Shown piece after piece: positions 54,577 through 63,835 of a stretch of DNA of 64,000 bases. Every line of letters begins with the position of its first letter. The stretch's first letter is position 1. The stretch covers positions 2,604,001 through 2,668,000 of the forward strand of contig CAWCLF010000001.1 of NCBI GenBank assembly GCA_963796325.1, given 5' to 3'. The translations under genes were made by a program, and so were the position numbers. The DNA is from CAVYGN01 sp963796325 (GTDB lineage Bacteria; Spirochaetota; Brevinematia; Brevinematales; JAOACQ01). Under the pieces are notes generated by a model that saw only the letters and a list, made by a program, of their open reading frames with translations, was not told where the DNA came from and searched no databases.

Positions 54577-55410
54577 ATGAGCGATTCAAAAAAAGTTATA
54601 CTGATAACCGGATGTTCGACAGGGATCGGCAGGGATTGTGTAAGTCGGCTGTCTTTATCCGGATATACCGTTGCCGCTACCGCAAGGCGGCCCGAAGCAT
54701 TGGCCGATATCCCGGCTGCCTTGAAACTCGGGCTTGATGTGACAGTCAAAGAATCGATTGAAAATGCCGTTAATGAGGTTGAACGTAAATTCGGGCGGAT
54801 AGATGTTTTGATAAACAACGCGGGGTTCGGCGCGCACAGCACAATTGAAGAAATACCTGAAGATGCTCTCCTGGCAATGTATGATGTAAATGTCTTCGGG
54901 TTAATAAGAATGATCAAGGCCGTTGTTCCTGTAATGAGGAAAAACAATGGAGGAAGAATAATCAATATAGGCTCGATCGTAGGAAAATTTTCAACTCCTG
55001 TCAACGGTCTTTATTCCTCTACCAAATATGCCGTTGAAGCTTTAAGCGACTCTCTCCGTCTTGAACTCGCGGATTTCGGAATAAAAGTTATCCTCATCGA
55101 ACCCGGAAGCATAAAAACAAATTTTTTTGAAACTGTAAAATCGCATACAGGCATTATCAGCAGTAATAAAAATTCAATTTATCATGATTTATATGAAAAT
55201 TTCGGCATATTCATTGCGAATTCCCGCAGGGGTGCGCCGGGACCGGAAGCCGTTTCATACATTGTCCAGAAAGCGATCGAAACATCCAGGCCTAGAGCCA
55301 GGTATAAAGCGGCTGTCCCGTTTGCCGTAAATATACTGCTCGGGCTCGGGGATAAACCGAGGGATTTTCTTTTTAAGACCGCCTTGAGGATAAAATCCCC
55401 GAAAAAATAA
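54577..55410 (+). CDS. Short-chain dehydrogenase/reductase
   Basis: A 277-residue classical SDR. Cofactor motif TGCSTGIG, LINNAG at about residues 87-92, catalytic Ser in IGSIVGKF and YSSTK as the YxxxK site. ATARR after the second strand suggests NADPH. It is close to the retinol-dehydrogenase-like/DltE group by the YSSTKYAVEALSDSLRLEL segment. Substrate unknown. GGGAGG precedes the ATG. Divergent from lnt. Confidence 0.93.
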   Translation: MSDSKKVILITGCSTGIGRDCVSRLSLSGYTVAATARRPEALADIPAALKLGLDVTVKESIENAVNEVERKFGRIDVLINNAGFGAHSTIEEIPEDALLAMYDVNVFGLIRMIKAVVPVMRKNNGGRIINIGSIVGKFSTPVNGLYSSTKYAVEALSDSLRLELADFGIKVILIEPGSIKTNFFETVKSHTGIISSNKNSIYHDLYENFGIFIANSRRGAPGPEAVSYIVQKAIETSRPRARYKAAVPFAVNILLGLGDKPRDFLFKTALRIKSPKK

Positions 55411-55531
55411 CCCGGATTTCATAAAATGGGTCAACCCGGTTTATTAAAATGCTAACTCCAATCCGGTAATAAAGTTAAATCATGATAAACAACCGTGACC
55501 GGCTATAATCACCGGAATAAATTACATAATT

Positions 55532-55573
55532 AACATAAATTATGTTGACACTAACCGCTTTTAGTTGTATTAT
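55532..55573 (+). promoter_or_regulatory. Promoter with overlapping palindrome for the radical SAM gene
   Basis: TTGACA (55545-55550), 17-bp spacer, TATTAT (55568-55573). AACATAAATTATGTT (55532-55546), an almost perfect palindrome, overlaps the -35 box, a typical repressor position. The transcript start would be near 55580, giving a leader of about 105 nt. Confidence 0.7.
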
Positions 55574-55613
55574 ATCAAAAAGGAAGTTTAATATTCCCAT
55601 CAGTTCTATAAGA

Positions 55614-55688
55614 ATGTCGGTATGGGTTATTACGCTAAATATGAGGTTTATGCAGTTTAGAATAAATAATATAGCAGTATATTTATGA
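55614..55688 (+). CDS. Upstream ORF overlapping the radical SAM start
   Basis: A 24-codon frame (MSVWVITLNMRFMQFRINNI, then AVYL) whose TGA overlaps the ATG of the next gene as ATGA. The main gene lacks a ribosome site of its own, so it may depend on re-initiation after this ORF. The upstream site of the short ORF is weak too. Confidence 0.35.
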   Translation: MSVWVITLNMRFMQFRINNIAVYL

Positions 55689-57322
55689 AAGATATTTTTA
55701 AGAACCCTGTCAAATGCCTGATCGTTCAAACCAAATTTTCCGATAACAGCTTCTGGAACTACCGTGACGTATGTAAAATTATCGGAGCCAAATACCCCGC
55801 CGCTCCGCTGGGATTGTTAACCCTTGCCGCTCTTTTGCCGCAGCACTGGACAATTAAACTGATAGATGAAAACGTCGAGAATTTATCGGACGAACATCTG
55901 AAATGGGCCGATATAGTCTGCACCGGCGGCATGCTATCCCAGCAGAAGAACATGCTTGAATTTATCAAAAGAGCGCATAGTTTAAATTGCACCGTAGTTG
56001 TCGGCGGTCCTGATCCTACCGTGCAGCCTGATTTATATAAAGAAGCGGATTATTTAGTTCTCGGAGAAGGCGAAGTAACCGTTCCCTTGTTCCTCAAGGC
56101 TTTACAAAACGGCGAAAAGGGCGGAGTATTCGTTTCCGATGAAAGGGCGGATATGGCGCAGGCCGTTGTGCCCAGGTACGATCTTATCCGTTTTCATGAT
56201 TATATTATGATAGGCGTGCAGTTCATACGCGGATGCCCCTACAGCTGCGAATTCTGCAATATCATAGAACTATTCGGACGAATACCGAGGTATAAAACCA
56301 CGGAACAGTTTATTAAAGAGCTGCAAAACCTTTACGACCTCGGGCACAGGGGGCATATCGACCTGGTCGACGATAATTTTATCGGCAACAGGGAAAAAGC
56401 TAAAGAATTGCTCCGCGAAATAAAGAAATGGACCATAGAACACAAATATCCTTTCTATTTCTCAACAGAAGCATCCATCAATCTTGCCGATGACGATGAA
56501 ATGCTGGAGCTTATGAGAGATGTCGATTTCCGGTACGTATTTGTAGGAATAGAAACTCCCGAAAATGAAACTCTGGCGGTCAACCATAAAAACCAGAATG
56601 TAAATAAATCTATCGATAATGCTGTACGGAAAATAATGTCGTATGGAATAGTCGTTAACGGCGGATATATAATCGGTTTCGACACCGAAAGCCCTGCAAT
56701 AGCGGATAACATGATAACTTCCATACAAAATTCCGGAATATGCATGGCCATGTTGGGACTCTTGTATGCTTTGCCTAATACGCAGCTTACCCGCCGGCTT
56801 GAGTCCGAAGGGAGACTGTTCCATAACGCGGCAAAAACCGTTACAGAACTGGACATAGATCAGACAACAAGCGGCCTGAATTTTATCACGCTAAAACCCC
56901 GCATTCAAATATTAAAAAATTTCCTGCAGGTAATAGAACACATTTATGAGCCCGCCAATTATTACAAAAGGATTATTTATAACGGCCTTAATTTAAAGAT
57001 AGCTTACAAGCATAAAAACGGATTTTTCACAACGATCATGCACCTTCGCTCATTTCTGACTCTCTGCGGTATGGTCGGGTTCAATAAACACACCGGATAC
57101 CACTTCTGGAAAATGTTTTTTACCGTTCTGATCAGGAACCCCGGTGCAGTTGAAGCTTCCGTAAACCTTGCCGCAATGTTCATACATTTTTTAAAGCAGA
57201 AAAGATATGTCGTCAATTCTATAAAAGAAAAGATCAGGCATATCGAAGAAAACGGCGATGAAGAATTTGATGCCGCTGTTATCACCAACATAAACAACCC
57301 TGTTTTAAGTACAAACTATTAA
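55685..57322 (+). CDS. B12-binding radical SAM protein with DUF4070
   Basis: A 545-residue class B-like radical SAM enzyme. The N-terminal cobalamin-binding Rossmann domain covers about 10-140 (APLGLLTLAALLP; VVVGGPDPT; VLGEGE). The 4Fe-4S cluster is C184, C188 and C191 in RGCPYSCEFC. The TIM-barrel segments include DLVDDNFIGNREKA and VFVGIETP. A C-terminal DUF4070-type region follows. The layout is shared with hopanoid methylases and related lipid-modifying enzymes. No hopanoid genes are nearby, so the substrate is open. Confidence 0.9.
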   Translation: MKDIFKNPVKCLIVQTKFSDNSFWNYRDVCKIIGAKYPAAPLGLLTLAALLPQHWTIKLIDENVENLSDEHLKWADIVCTGGMLSQQKNMLEFIKRAHSLNCTVVVGGPDPTVQPDLYKEADYLVLGEGEVTVPLFLKALQNGEKGGVFVSDERADMAQAVVPRYDLIRFHDYIMIGVQFIRGCPYSCEFCNIIELFGRIPRYKTTEQFIKELQNLYDLGHRGHIDLVDDNFIGNREKAKELLREIKKWTIEHKYPFYFSTEASINLADDDEMLELMRDVDFRYVFVGIETPENETLAVNHKNQNVNKSIDNAVRKIMSYGIVVNGGYIIGFDTESPAIADNMITSIQNSGICMAMLGLLYALPNTQLTRRLESEGRLFHNAAKTVTELDIDQTTSGLNFITLKPRIQILKNFLQVIEHIYEPANYYKRIIYNGLNLKIAYKHKNGFFTTIMHLRSFLTLCGMVGFNKHTGYHFWKMFFTVLIRNPGAVEASVNLAAMFIHFLKQKRYVVNSIKEKIRHIEENGDEEFDAAVITNINNPVLSTNY

Positions 57323-57479
57323 TTCCGTTTTCTGACCATCAGAGCCCTATTTTTTTGCATACCCGGCTGAAAAATCGTCTCGCTAAGCATATTCAGTGAC
57401 ATTTCCAGTCCGGATAAATTATTTTGCCTTGTGTTTGCCGTTATTAATATGCGACGGATTATTTAAAAATTTTATTGTT

Positions 57480-58019
57480 TTACATCATTTTTTCCAATAA
57501 ATTATAAAAAACATGGGATTTCTCATCGTCAATCAGGAAAGAATCCTCATTGATGATTTCTATTACATTGTTGTTCGAAGGATTTGACTGGTTAGATTGG
57601 CTTACCATAATTGAAAAATTATTAAGCCCGAATTCTTCTAAAACAATTTTTTTTATGCTGTTAATTTTAACCTGTTGAAGATTTGTATATATGTTTTTAC
57701 CGTTATCATATAAACTGAAAAACAGATTATACTGGCTTAAAACGACTATTCCATGAATACTCTTATTAGTGCTGAAAGGATTGGATTTTAATAATTCAAA
57801 ATCTTTAATATCGCTGATATTCATTGTCAGGTCGGCAATGTTATCAAATAATATTTTTTCATCCTTGGCCGTAAAATCAGACCGGATAAAGTTATCGAAT
57901 ATAAGAGATTGCGGATCTCCGTAGATATTTCTGTATGTTGTACTTTTCACTGACGTTGTATTACAGCTATAAATTAAAGTCAGCAAAGAGATCAAAATAA
58001 ATAACTTTTTTTTCAGCAT
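57480..58019 (-). CDS. Lipoprotein of unknown function
   Basis: A 179-residue protein with a lipoprotein signal ending LIYSC (Cys19). The rest is polar and Asn/Ser-rich without a recognised motif. AGGGAG lies about 10 bp before the ATG. Base composition is AT-rich, unlike the radical SAM gene before it. It points the same way as the two unknown genes at 58168-59125. Confidence 0.65.
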   Translation of the reverse strand: MLKKKLFILISLLTLIYSCNTTSVKSTTYRNIYGDPQSLIFDNFIRSDFTAKDEKILFDNIADLTMNISDIKDFELLKSNPFSTNKSIHGIVVLSQYNLFFSLYDNGKNIYTNLQQVKINSIKKIVLEEFGLNNFSIMVSQSNQSNPSNNNVIEIINEDSFLIDDEKSHVFYNLLEKMM

Positions 58020-58167
58020 ATTTTATTTTCTCCCTGATTTATTATATAAACAATATGAATGCCCGTTTTCTGAAAAACTTTTCAGCGATTTAATAGGGAA
58101 TTATATATTTAACTCCCTGTTTCCTCTTTCACCTTTTAATTTTATTTGAATTATTCTACAATAAAAA

Positions 58168-58866
58168 TTATTTATTAGTATTGGTTGTTATTATTTGAGA
58201 TATTTGATTTAAATTTATATGTAAACTGCTTTTAAAATTATTAATCCAATCGGCAAATATATAGCTCGATATTATACCACTTATAATCATTCCTATTAAC
58301 CATCCGAATATTTTTAAAATATTTCTCTGAATAAACTTTCTTTTCGCTGTAACAAAATATGGTTGTGTGTCAGAAATAAGTTTTGAAATATCTTTACTTA
58401 TATTGTAAGAATCTTCATATAATTCTATTGCTTTGCCATGATCAATTCCATTTGCTTCTATTAATTTAGCTTCCATCTGTTTCTTATAACATTCTCCATA
58501 TTTTTCATTAAATTGGGCATTAAATTTACCGTTATTGATAGTAATTAATTCAATATGTTTAGTACTTTTTATTAATTGCTTTATTTTATCGAAAAATTTA
58601 ACATTAATGTATTTGTAACAATCAAAAATTGCCCGAGTTACATGTCCTTTAGCTTTTTCAATCTGCTCTTTTTGAAATTTATCAATATTCTCTGGAATGT
58701 TTTCTAAATAACAACGAGCAATATGATCACTAAATGCTCTAATTTCATTAAAAATTGGAAGTGGTATCAATTGATATGTGATTTCAACTTCTATAAAAAG
58801 CGGACGGAACTTATTGTTGTATTTATCATATAGCTTATTTAGTAATTCTAAATTTTCGGGATTCAT
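58168..58866 (-). CDS. Unknown protein with C-terminal membrane segment
   Basis: A 232-residue mostly helical protein. The first 185 residues are charged and Lys-rich with no known motif. One strong hydrophobic helix follows near the C-terminus (IFGWLIGMIISGIISSYIFA), so the body should be cytoplasmic and tail-anchored. There is no ribosome site, but it starts 10 bp after the upstream small gene, so coupled translation is likely. AT-rich. A toxin or abortive-infection effector is conceivable from the layout, but nothing in the sequence proves it. Confidence 0.65.
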   Translation of the reverse strand: MNPENLELLNKLYDKYNNKFRPLFIEVEITYQLIPLPIFNEIRAFSDHIARCYLENIPENIDKFQKEQIEKAKGHVTRAIFDCYKYINVKFFDKIKQLIKSTKHIELITINNGKFNAQFNEKYGECYKKQMEAKLIEANGIDHGKAIELYEDSYNISKDISKLISDTQPYFVTAKRKFIQRNILKIFGWLIGMIISGIISSYIFADWINNFKSSLHINLNQISQIITTNTNK

Positions 58867-58876
58867 TTAATAACGC

Positions 58877-59125
58877 TTAAATTGCTTTAAGTTTTTTATA
58901 TTTTTTATTAACTAAACTCATGTTGTCAAGGCGATTTAAGTCAATAAGAACATTACCTCTACTTGTTAATCGATTATCTATAGGATTTTTTAAAATTAGT
59001 TGCCTTTTTATTTTAGATTCTACATAATTGTCAAGTTGATCCATGTCCATATTTTTGATCTCTTCTAATGATAATCCAATAGATGATTCAATGTTTTTCT
59101 GAGTTTCCGTTTTAAAAAAACTCAT
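58877..59125 (-). CDS. Small unknown protein, first gene of a two-gene unit
   Basis: An 82-residue protein (MSFFKTETQKNIESSIGLSL) with GGAGG 7 bp before the ATG. No helix-turn-helix or other motif is recognised; the N-terminal half is acidic and the C-terminal half basic. Size and order (small gene first, 10-bp gap) resemble antitoxin-toxin pairs, which is only a suggestion. AT-rich. Confidence 0.6.
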   Translation of the reverse strand: MSFFKTETQKNIESSIGLSLEEIKNMDMDQLDNYVESKIKRQLILKNPIDNRLTSRGNVLIDLNRLDNMSLVNKKYKKLKAI

Positions 59126-59320
59126 ATATATTCCTCCATATTCTTATATAAAAAACTTAAATATCAATTTTTATATAAGGATACATATAATATACATAAG
59201 TATAAACAAAACTTCCACTATGAATTATCTTTTTCCTTTTTAAGTCAAGTTTTTGATCAATTTTAATGACTTTTCTGTTTCCAACAGCAAATTTTAATTT
59301 GCTTTAATAAAATTGTCAAG

Positions 59321-59346
59321 TAAACATGTTAGGTAAACATGTTAGG
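59321..59346 (+). repeat. Two perfect 13-bp direct repeats beside the IS
   Basis: TAAACATGTTAGG occurs at 59321-59333 and 59334-59346, each containing the palindrome AACATGTT. They lie 5 bp before the IS tip, between the AT-rich island and the element. They may be protein binding sites or the trace of an earlier event. Confidence 0.6.
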
Positions 59347-59351
59347 TAGTA

Positions 59352-61080
59352 TCCTAAGCTGATCGATTCTTTTTTGGATGATAAGACAAAAACCATGTTA
59401 AAATAAAGAGGGGCAAGGAAATGTTTAGCGACCTTCCCTGCCCCTAATAAACACCTAACAGGTGTAAAAAGTGGTTGTCTAATTATGAAACAATTACATG
59501 AAAATCTCAAAAAGAACGCAAATGAAATAGTGGATATCGGAATAACAAACGACAGCTTATCCGGGAGAGGCGGTTTAGCTTTCATACTCCGTTATCTAAA
59601 GAAAATCAATATAATACCCGGGATTTGCGAAGTATTTAAAGGTGTAAGAAAAAGCAGGAAAGGCAAGGATATCGGGAAAATCATAAGCCAATTGATGTTC
59701 TACTTTATGGACGGAAGCAAACAGACAATGACAAGATTCGACGAATTATCGGATAACGAAGGATAAGGAAGACAATCGAGACATCGAATAAGGATATGTG
59801 TTCCTCGCATACTATGAAAAGGTTTTTTAACATCGCAAGTAGTGCTATGTTTAAAAAGCTCCAGACTATTCTTTTACAACTTTTCATCTGGAGACTGAGA
59901 GTTGAAAAGCCAAAGATTGTGATCCTGGGAATAGACACCATGGTGCTTGATAATAATGACGCGAAGAAAAGAGAAGGCGTGAGCCCGACCTATAAAAAGG
60001 TAAACGGTTATCACCCTTTGCATATTTACTGGAAAAACTATGTTGTAAACATGGCTTTTCATGAAGGCAGCGAAGCCCCAAATCATGATAACGACCTGTT
60101 CGATTCGATAGAGGCGACGGTAAAGATAATCAGGAAAAAATACAACCATAAAATCCAGATTATTGTAGTATCCGATTGCGGATTTTCAGATCAGAAATAT
60201 TTCAATTTCATGGATTCCTTGAAAGTGTATTTCATCTGCGGAGCAAAAATACTCGATTCGATCAAGCTGAAATTGATGCTGACACTTCCGAGAGAATGGG
60301 ATAAATTCGAATACAGGCTTGAAAGCGGGGTAAGGCATTCCAATACGATAGAGTATCTTGATTTTAGGGACAAGCGTGACAGGTGGAAAAAAGACTATAG
60401 GGCCATATACATGAAGCAGGCCGATATCGACGGAGAGTTGCACCTTGAGTTTGACAGGCCCGAAACCTTGATCTACACCAATCTCGAAATCAAGGATGGG
60501 ATAAAGAAGATAGGATTTAGGAAGTATCTTAAAGCGGAAGAAATAATCAGACTTTATCGAATGCGAGCTAAGGACGAACTTGTAAACCGGGGCCTGAAAG
60601 AATTTTCCGATGAAACGCTGCCGTTCAAAAGCTTCGATTCTAACGGAGTATATTACTATTTATCGCTGATATCGTATGATCTAATGGCGGCATTTCAGAA
60701 AGATGTTCTTTCTCCGATAATCCCTGCTTGCAGTTATCCGGACACGGTAAGACGTCTGTTTATCGATATAGCCGGAAAGATAGTAAAAACCGGAGGAAGG
60801 ATCGTTATTAAGTTTCGCATTGAAATAATAAAGCAACTGAATCTGTTTGAACTGTGGAAAAGATGCGCGGCGGCAAGTCCCTTTTAGTAAAGAGTAAGAG
60901 CATCTAAAAATACGGGGATAACTGCGTTTTAAATTAATTATATGCTGAGATTTTTTGAAATGTTAGTTCCGCCAGGGTGACAAAATCATAAAAAATAACG
61001 AAATAGTAAAATTCCTGCATGACCGACGGTAAAACCCGTCGATTTTATTTTCTCGATAAATAGAATCGCTCAATTTAGGA
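59352..61080 (+). mobile_element. Second copy of the IS at 24181-25910, 1 bp shorter
   Basis: The sequence follows the first copy from tip to tip. I noticed one deletion (a C missing after 59765), G-to-T at 60206 (Lys to Asn) and two changes in the non-coding right end. GTA at 59349-59351 and 61081-61083 is the target duplication. It has the same orientation as the first copy. Confidence 0.92.
59485..60887 (+). pseudogene. IS1380-like transposase, frameshifted copy
   Basis: Identical to the transposase at 24314-25717 up to SDNEG, where loss of one C (GGATACAGG to GGATAAGG) creates a stop. The rest of the frame is readable from an internal ATG at 59796. This copy should not encode an active transposase but could be moved in trans by the intact one. 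Confidence 0.92.
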
Positions 61081-61187
61081 GTATGCCAGGTAGTTAAGTA
61101 TGTAATTCCCATTTAATATTACAAATAATTATAATAATCGGCAATAATGCAAAAAAAGTTCCGGGTCCGGCCGCCCCGGCCAATGTG

Positions 61188-61216
61188 TTGACTTTAACCG
61201 ATATATTGTTTATTTT
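61188..61216 (+). promoter_or_regulatory. Possible promoter for 61247-61767
   Basis: TTGACT (61188-61193), 17-bp spacer, TATTTT (61211-61216). It would start transcription near 61223, just before the GGGAGG site of the first small gene. Confidence 0.5.
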
Positions 61217-61246
61217 AAAAAATATTAATAATAGCGGGAGGCTTTT

Positions 61247-61471
61247 ATGGAAGACAATTCGAGGCTGAATCAATTAATCAAAACGAGAATTTTAATGGCA
61301 AAACATGCCGAAATCATATCAAAGGATAAAGGGAGAACAAAAGAACTTTTACTCCTCCTTGTCAAAATAGGGAAACTGGACGAGATCATCGAGAAAATTG
61401 AACTGCATGAAAAGGTTAGAGCCATTCTGGGGTCTCTATTCTATAAAAGCACTAAGAAACGCGCTGCCTGA
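61247..61471 (+). CDS. Small helical protein of unknown function
   Basis: A 74-residue, mainly alpha-helical protein (LLLLLVKIGKLDEIIEKIEL in the middle) with a basic C-terminus. GGGAGG lies 6 bp before the ATG. No family recognised. It precedes a DUF2934 gene by 59 bp on the same strand. Confidence 0.6.
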   Translation: MEDNSRLNQLIKTRILMAKHAEIISKDKGRTKELLLLLVKIGKLDEIIEKIELHEKVRAILGSLFYKSTKKRAA

Positions 61472-61530
61472 TTCCGGCTGTTTAAAAAGATTGTTTAAAA
61501 CTTTATACATTTTACAGGCAGGAGAAAAGA

Positions 61531-61767
61531 ATGGAAACCGAAGCCAAAAAGCCGGCGAGAAAAAAAAGAACAACAGGGAAATCTTCGACAGCAAAACCCC
61601 GGACCAAGAAGCCGGCTGCAAAAACGCCGTTAAAAGCATCTCCGGATGATATAAAAAAAATGGCCTATCAAATCTATCTTGCAAGGCAGGAAAATGGAAT
61701 TGCGGGAAACGAGGCATCCGACTGGTTAATAGCGGATTATCTGGTCACCCGTCATCCGGTCCTCTGA
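61531..61767 (+). CDS. DUF2934 protein with histone H1-like N-terminal tail
   Basis: A 78-residue protein. The first 37 residues are a Lys/Ala/Pro/Thr-rich tail (KKPARKKRTTGKSS, KPRTKKPAAK) like histone H1 or HU-tail sequences. The rest (DDIKKMAYQIYLARQENGIA, ASDWLIADYLV) matches DUF2934. The tail suggests DNA or nucleoid binding, but the domain's function is unknown. AGGAGAAAAG precedes the ATG. It overlaps the convergent kinase gene by 16 bp. Confidence 0.8.
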   Translation: METEAKKPARKKRTTGKSSTAKPRTKKPAAKTPLKASPDDIKKMAYQIYLARQENGIAGNEASDWLIADYLVTRHPVL

Positions 61768-63308
61768 ACCCCTCGCCTGTCATGATCTTTATTGAAGATG
61801 TGAGGCCTGAGCGGGCTGAAGGGAATTGTAAAAAAGAATGTCGATCCTGCGCCCGGAACTGATTCCACCCAGATCCTGCCGCCGAACCGTTCGGCAATTT
61901 TTTTGCAGACGGCGAGCCCGATGCCGGTCCCGTCATATTCCTCCCGGCTGTGAAGCCGCTGGAAAATCTGGAAAATCCTATCGAAATGGCGAGGCTCGAT
62001 ACCGATCCCGTTATCCTTAACTCCGAATATCCATTCATAGTTTCCTTCGACAGCCGAAACTTCAATTTTAGGGGTTTCACAGCCGCGGAATTTAATCGCA
62101 TTGCAGAACAGATTCTGGAAAAGCTGTACCAGCTGGATGCCGTCATACAGGACATCCGGCATATCTTCTGCAATAATCTCCGCATGAGTTTCTTCAATCA
62201 AAATCGAGATATTATTTTTCACCTGGTCGATTGTTTTATTGATGCTGACCTTTACAAGCTCGTTATGCCGTTCATTGATCCTTGAATAAGTTAATAGCGC
62301 GCTTATAAGTTCCTGCATCCGTTTTGCACCGTCAATCATGTATCCCATAAATCCCTGCGTTTCCGGGTCGAACTTCTCTTTATACCGGTTCATGACAAGT
62401 CCGGCATAGCTTGAAACCATCCGCAGGGGTTCCTGGAGATCATGCGAAGCTATATACGCAAACTGCTCAAGCTCCTCGTTGGAACGCATCAGTTCGTTCA
62501 ATGTTTTTTCAAGCTCCATCCCCCCTTTCTTTTTTTCCGTGATATTTTCGAAAACCGCGATAAAAGAACCGACATCAGGGCAATAGACGGATATATTAAG
62601 CCATTCGTCGAGCGGTTTCACATGCGTTTCGAATGAATCCGCAATACCGGTCGAGGCGCATTTCCCGTAAATTTCGAAAAGTTCCGGGTTGGTTTCACGG
62701 ATCTCAGGGATTACTTCCGTGACTTTTTTCCCGATCACATCCTTGAGGTGCGTAATCTTTTCGAAGGACTCATTTACATCCAGGTATATAAAATCGGTCA
62801 GATTCCCGTTATTATCGAAAACTCCCTTGCAATGCGCATAACCGTTCATCATATTTTCGAAAAGGGAACGGAATTTCCTGCCTGATACTTCCGCCTCGAG
62901 TTCTGCGTTCCTTTTTTCTGTGATATCGAACCCCAGAATGGCGACCGCCCTGATTTTACCCATGGAATCGCATACAGGGTAATATGAATTTTCTATTATC
63001 CTTCCCGATCTTATGTCCTGGAAAACAAGCCCCTTCTGATTATCCAGTACTTCCCCGAACTTATTACGCCTGGCTGCTGCAACGTCCGGGTCAAGGTAAT
63101 CGAAGAAATTTTTGTTTATCATTTCCGAGCATTTTGCGCCGAATCTTTCACCCGCGGTACTATTGCACAAAAGAATATTCCCATCCATATCGACAAGCAT
63201 CGCCGTTTCGGTAATGCCGCTTATAAAACTCTCCAGGGTTTCCTCTGCCAGCAATCCCTTTTTTACCTGTATATTACCAGCGCTGCATGATTTATCTTCC
63301 GACGGCAT
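61752..63308 (-). CDS. PAS-containing sensor histidine kinase (soluble)
   Basis: A 518-residue kinase with no membrane helices. PAS 1 covers about 25-135 (TAMLVDMDGNILLCN) and a second PAS-like domain about 145-265. The H-box ASHDLQEPLRMV is of the phytochrome-type HisKA group, N-box LFCNAIKFRG, G1 GVKDNGIGIEP and G2 GTGIGLAVCKK. It autophosphorylates on His in response to an unknown cytoplasmic cue. No response regulator is next to it. Confidence 0.93.
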   Translation of the reverse strand: MPSEDKSCSAGNIQVKKGLLAEETLESFISGITETAMLVDMDGNILLCNSTAGERFGAKCSEMINKNFFDYLDPDVAAARRNKFGEVLDNQKGLVFQDIRSGRIIENSYYPVCDSMGKIRAVAILGFDITEKRNAELEAEVSGRKFRSLFENMMNGYAHCKGVFDNNGNLTDFIYLDVNESFEKITHLKDVIGKKVTEVIPEIRETNPELFEIYGKCASTGIADSFETHVKPLDEWLNISVYCPDVGSFIAVFENITEKKKGGMELEKTLNELMRSNEELEQFAYIASHDLQEPLRMVSSYAGLVMNRYKEKFDPETQGFMGYMIDGAKRMQELISALLTYSRINERHNELVKVSINKTIDQVKNNISILIEETHAEIIAEDMPDVLYDGIQLVQLFQNLFCNAIKFRGCETPKIEVSAVEGNYEWIFGVKDNGIGIEPRHFDRIFQIFQRLHSREEYDGTGIGLAVCKKIAERFGGRIWVESVPGAGSTFFFTIPFSPLRPHIFNKDHDRRGVQRTG

Positions 63309-63466
63309 TATTTCCTCCTGTTATAAGAACGCTAAACTTCGTCCGCTTTACTTTTAATGTAATCCAATATTATAATATTGGCAACCGACCGCTTATTTCA
63401 TTGTAAGCTTTCCTTTTTTATAAAAATGATTATATTTAGGTAAGAATATATTTGGAGGATTTACAA

Positions 63467-63640
63467 ATGCCGGACAAAATTCTAATCTGCTCAGACTGCG
63501 GTACACAATTCACCTTTACTGAAAGCGAACAGGCTTTTTATAAAGAAAAGGGATTTGATGAACCGAAGAGATGCCCCGCCTGCAGGAAACTGAAAAAGCA
63601 GCAAAGGGAAAATTACAGCGACAGAAACGACAGGTATTGA
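63467..63640 (+). CDS. Small zinc-ribbon protein (zf-trcl type)
   Basis: A 57-residue protein with two Cys pairs, CSDCGTQFTF and CPACRKLKKQQR, forming a zinc ribbon of the probable zinc-binding domain family. The ATG at 63467 follows TGGAGG by 8 bp; the in-frame ATG at 63452 overlaps that site and is rejected. Confidence 0.85.
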   Translation: MPDKILICSDCGTQFTFTESEQAFYKEKGFDEPKRCPACRKLKKQQRENYSDRNDRY

Positions 63641-63835
63641 AATTAAAAAAAAAGCGATCTCCAACGATTGTTTTTTATTAATAGTTTATAACTCCTGTTT
63701 CAAAATTTAACGGGTCTTAATAGCTTCGATTTTATTCCGTTTATAAAAGAAAGGTATTACTGCGGTCTGGAACCGTCTCATGTTTGTCTGAGTTCCTTTT
63801 GCCCTTTCCCCTGACAAAAAAAGAGAGAGGAAATT

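Noticed and set aside
55475..55729. An 84-codon minus-strand frame over the radical SAM promoter
   Set aside because: It covers the promoter and uORF, is Ile/Leu-rich by AT composition, and has no ribosome site.
24181..61080. A composite transposon defined by the two IS copies
   Set aside because: Each copy has its own target duplication (TTA and GTA), the interval holds housekeeping genes such as murI, and one transposase is broken; two separate insertions are simpler.
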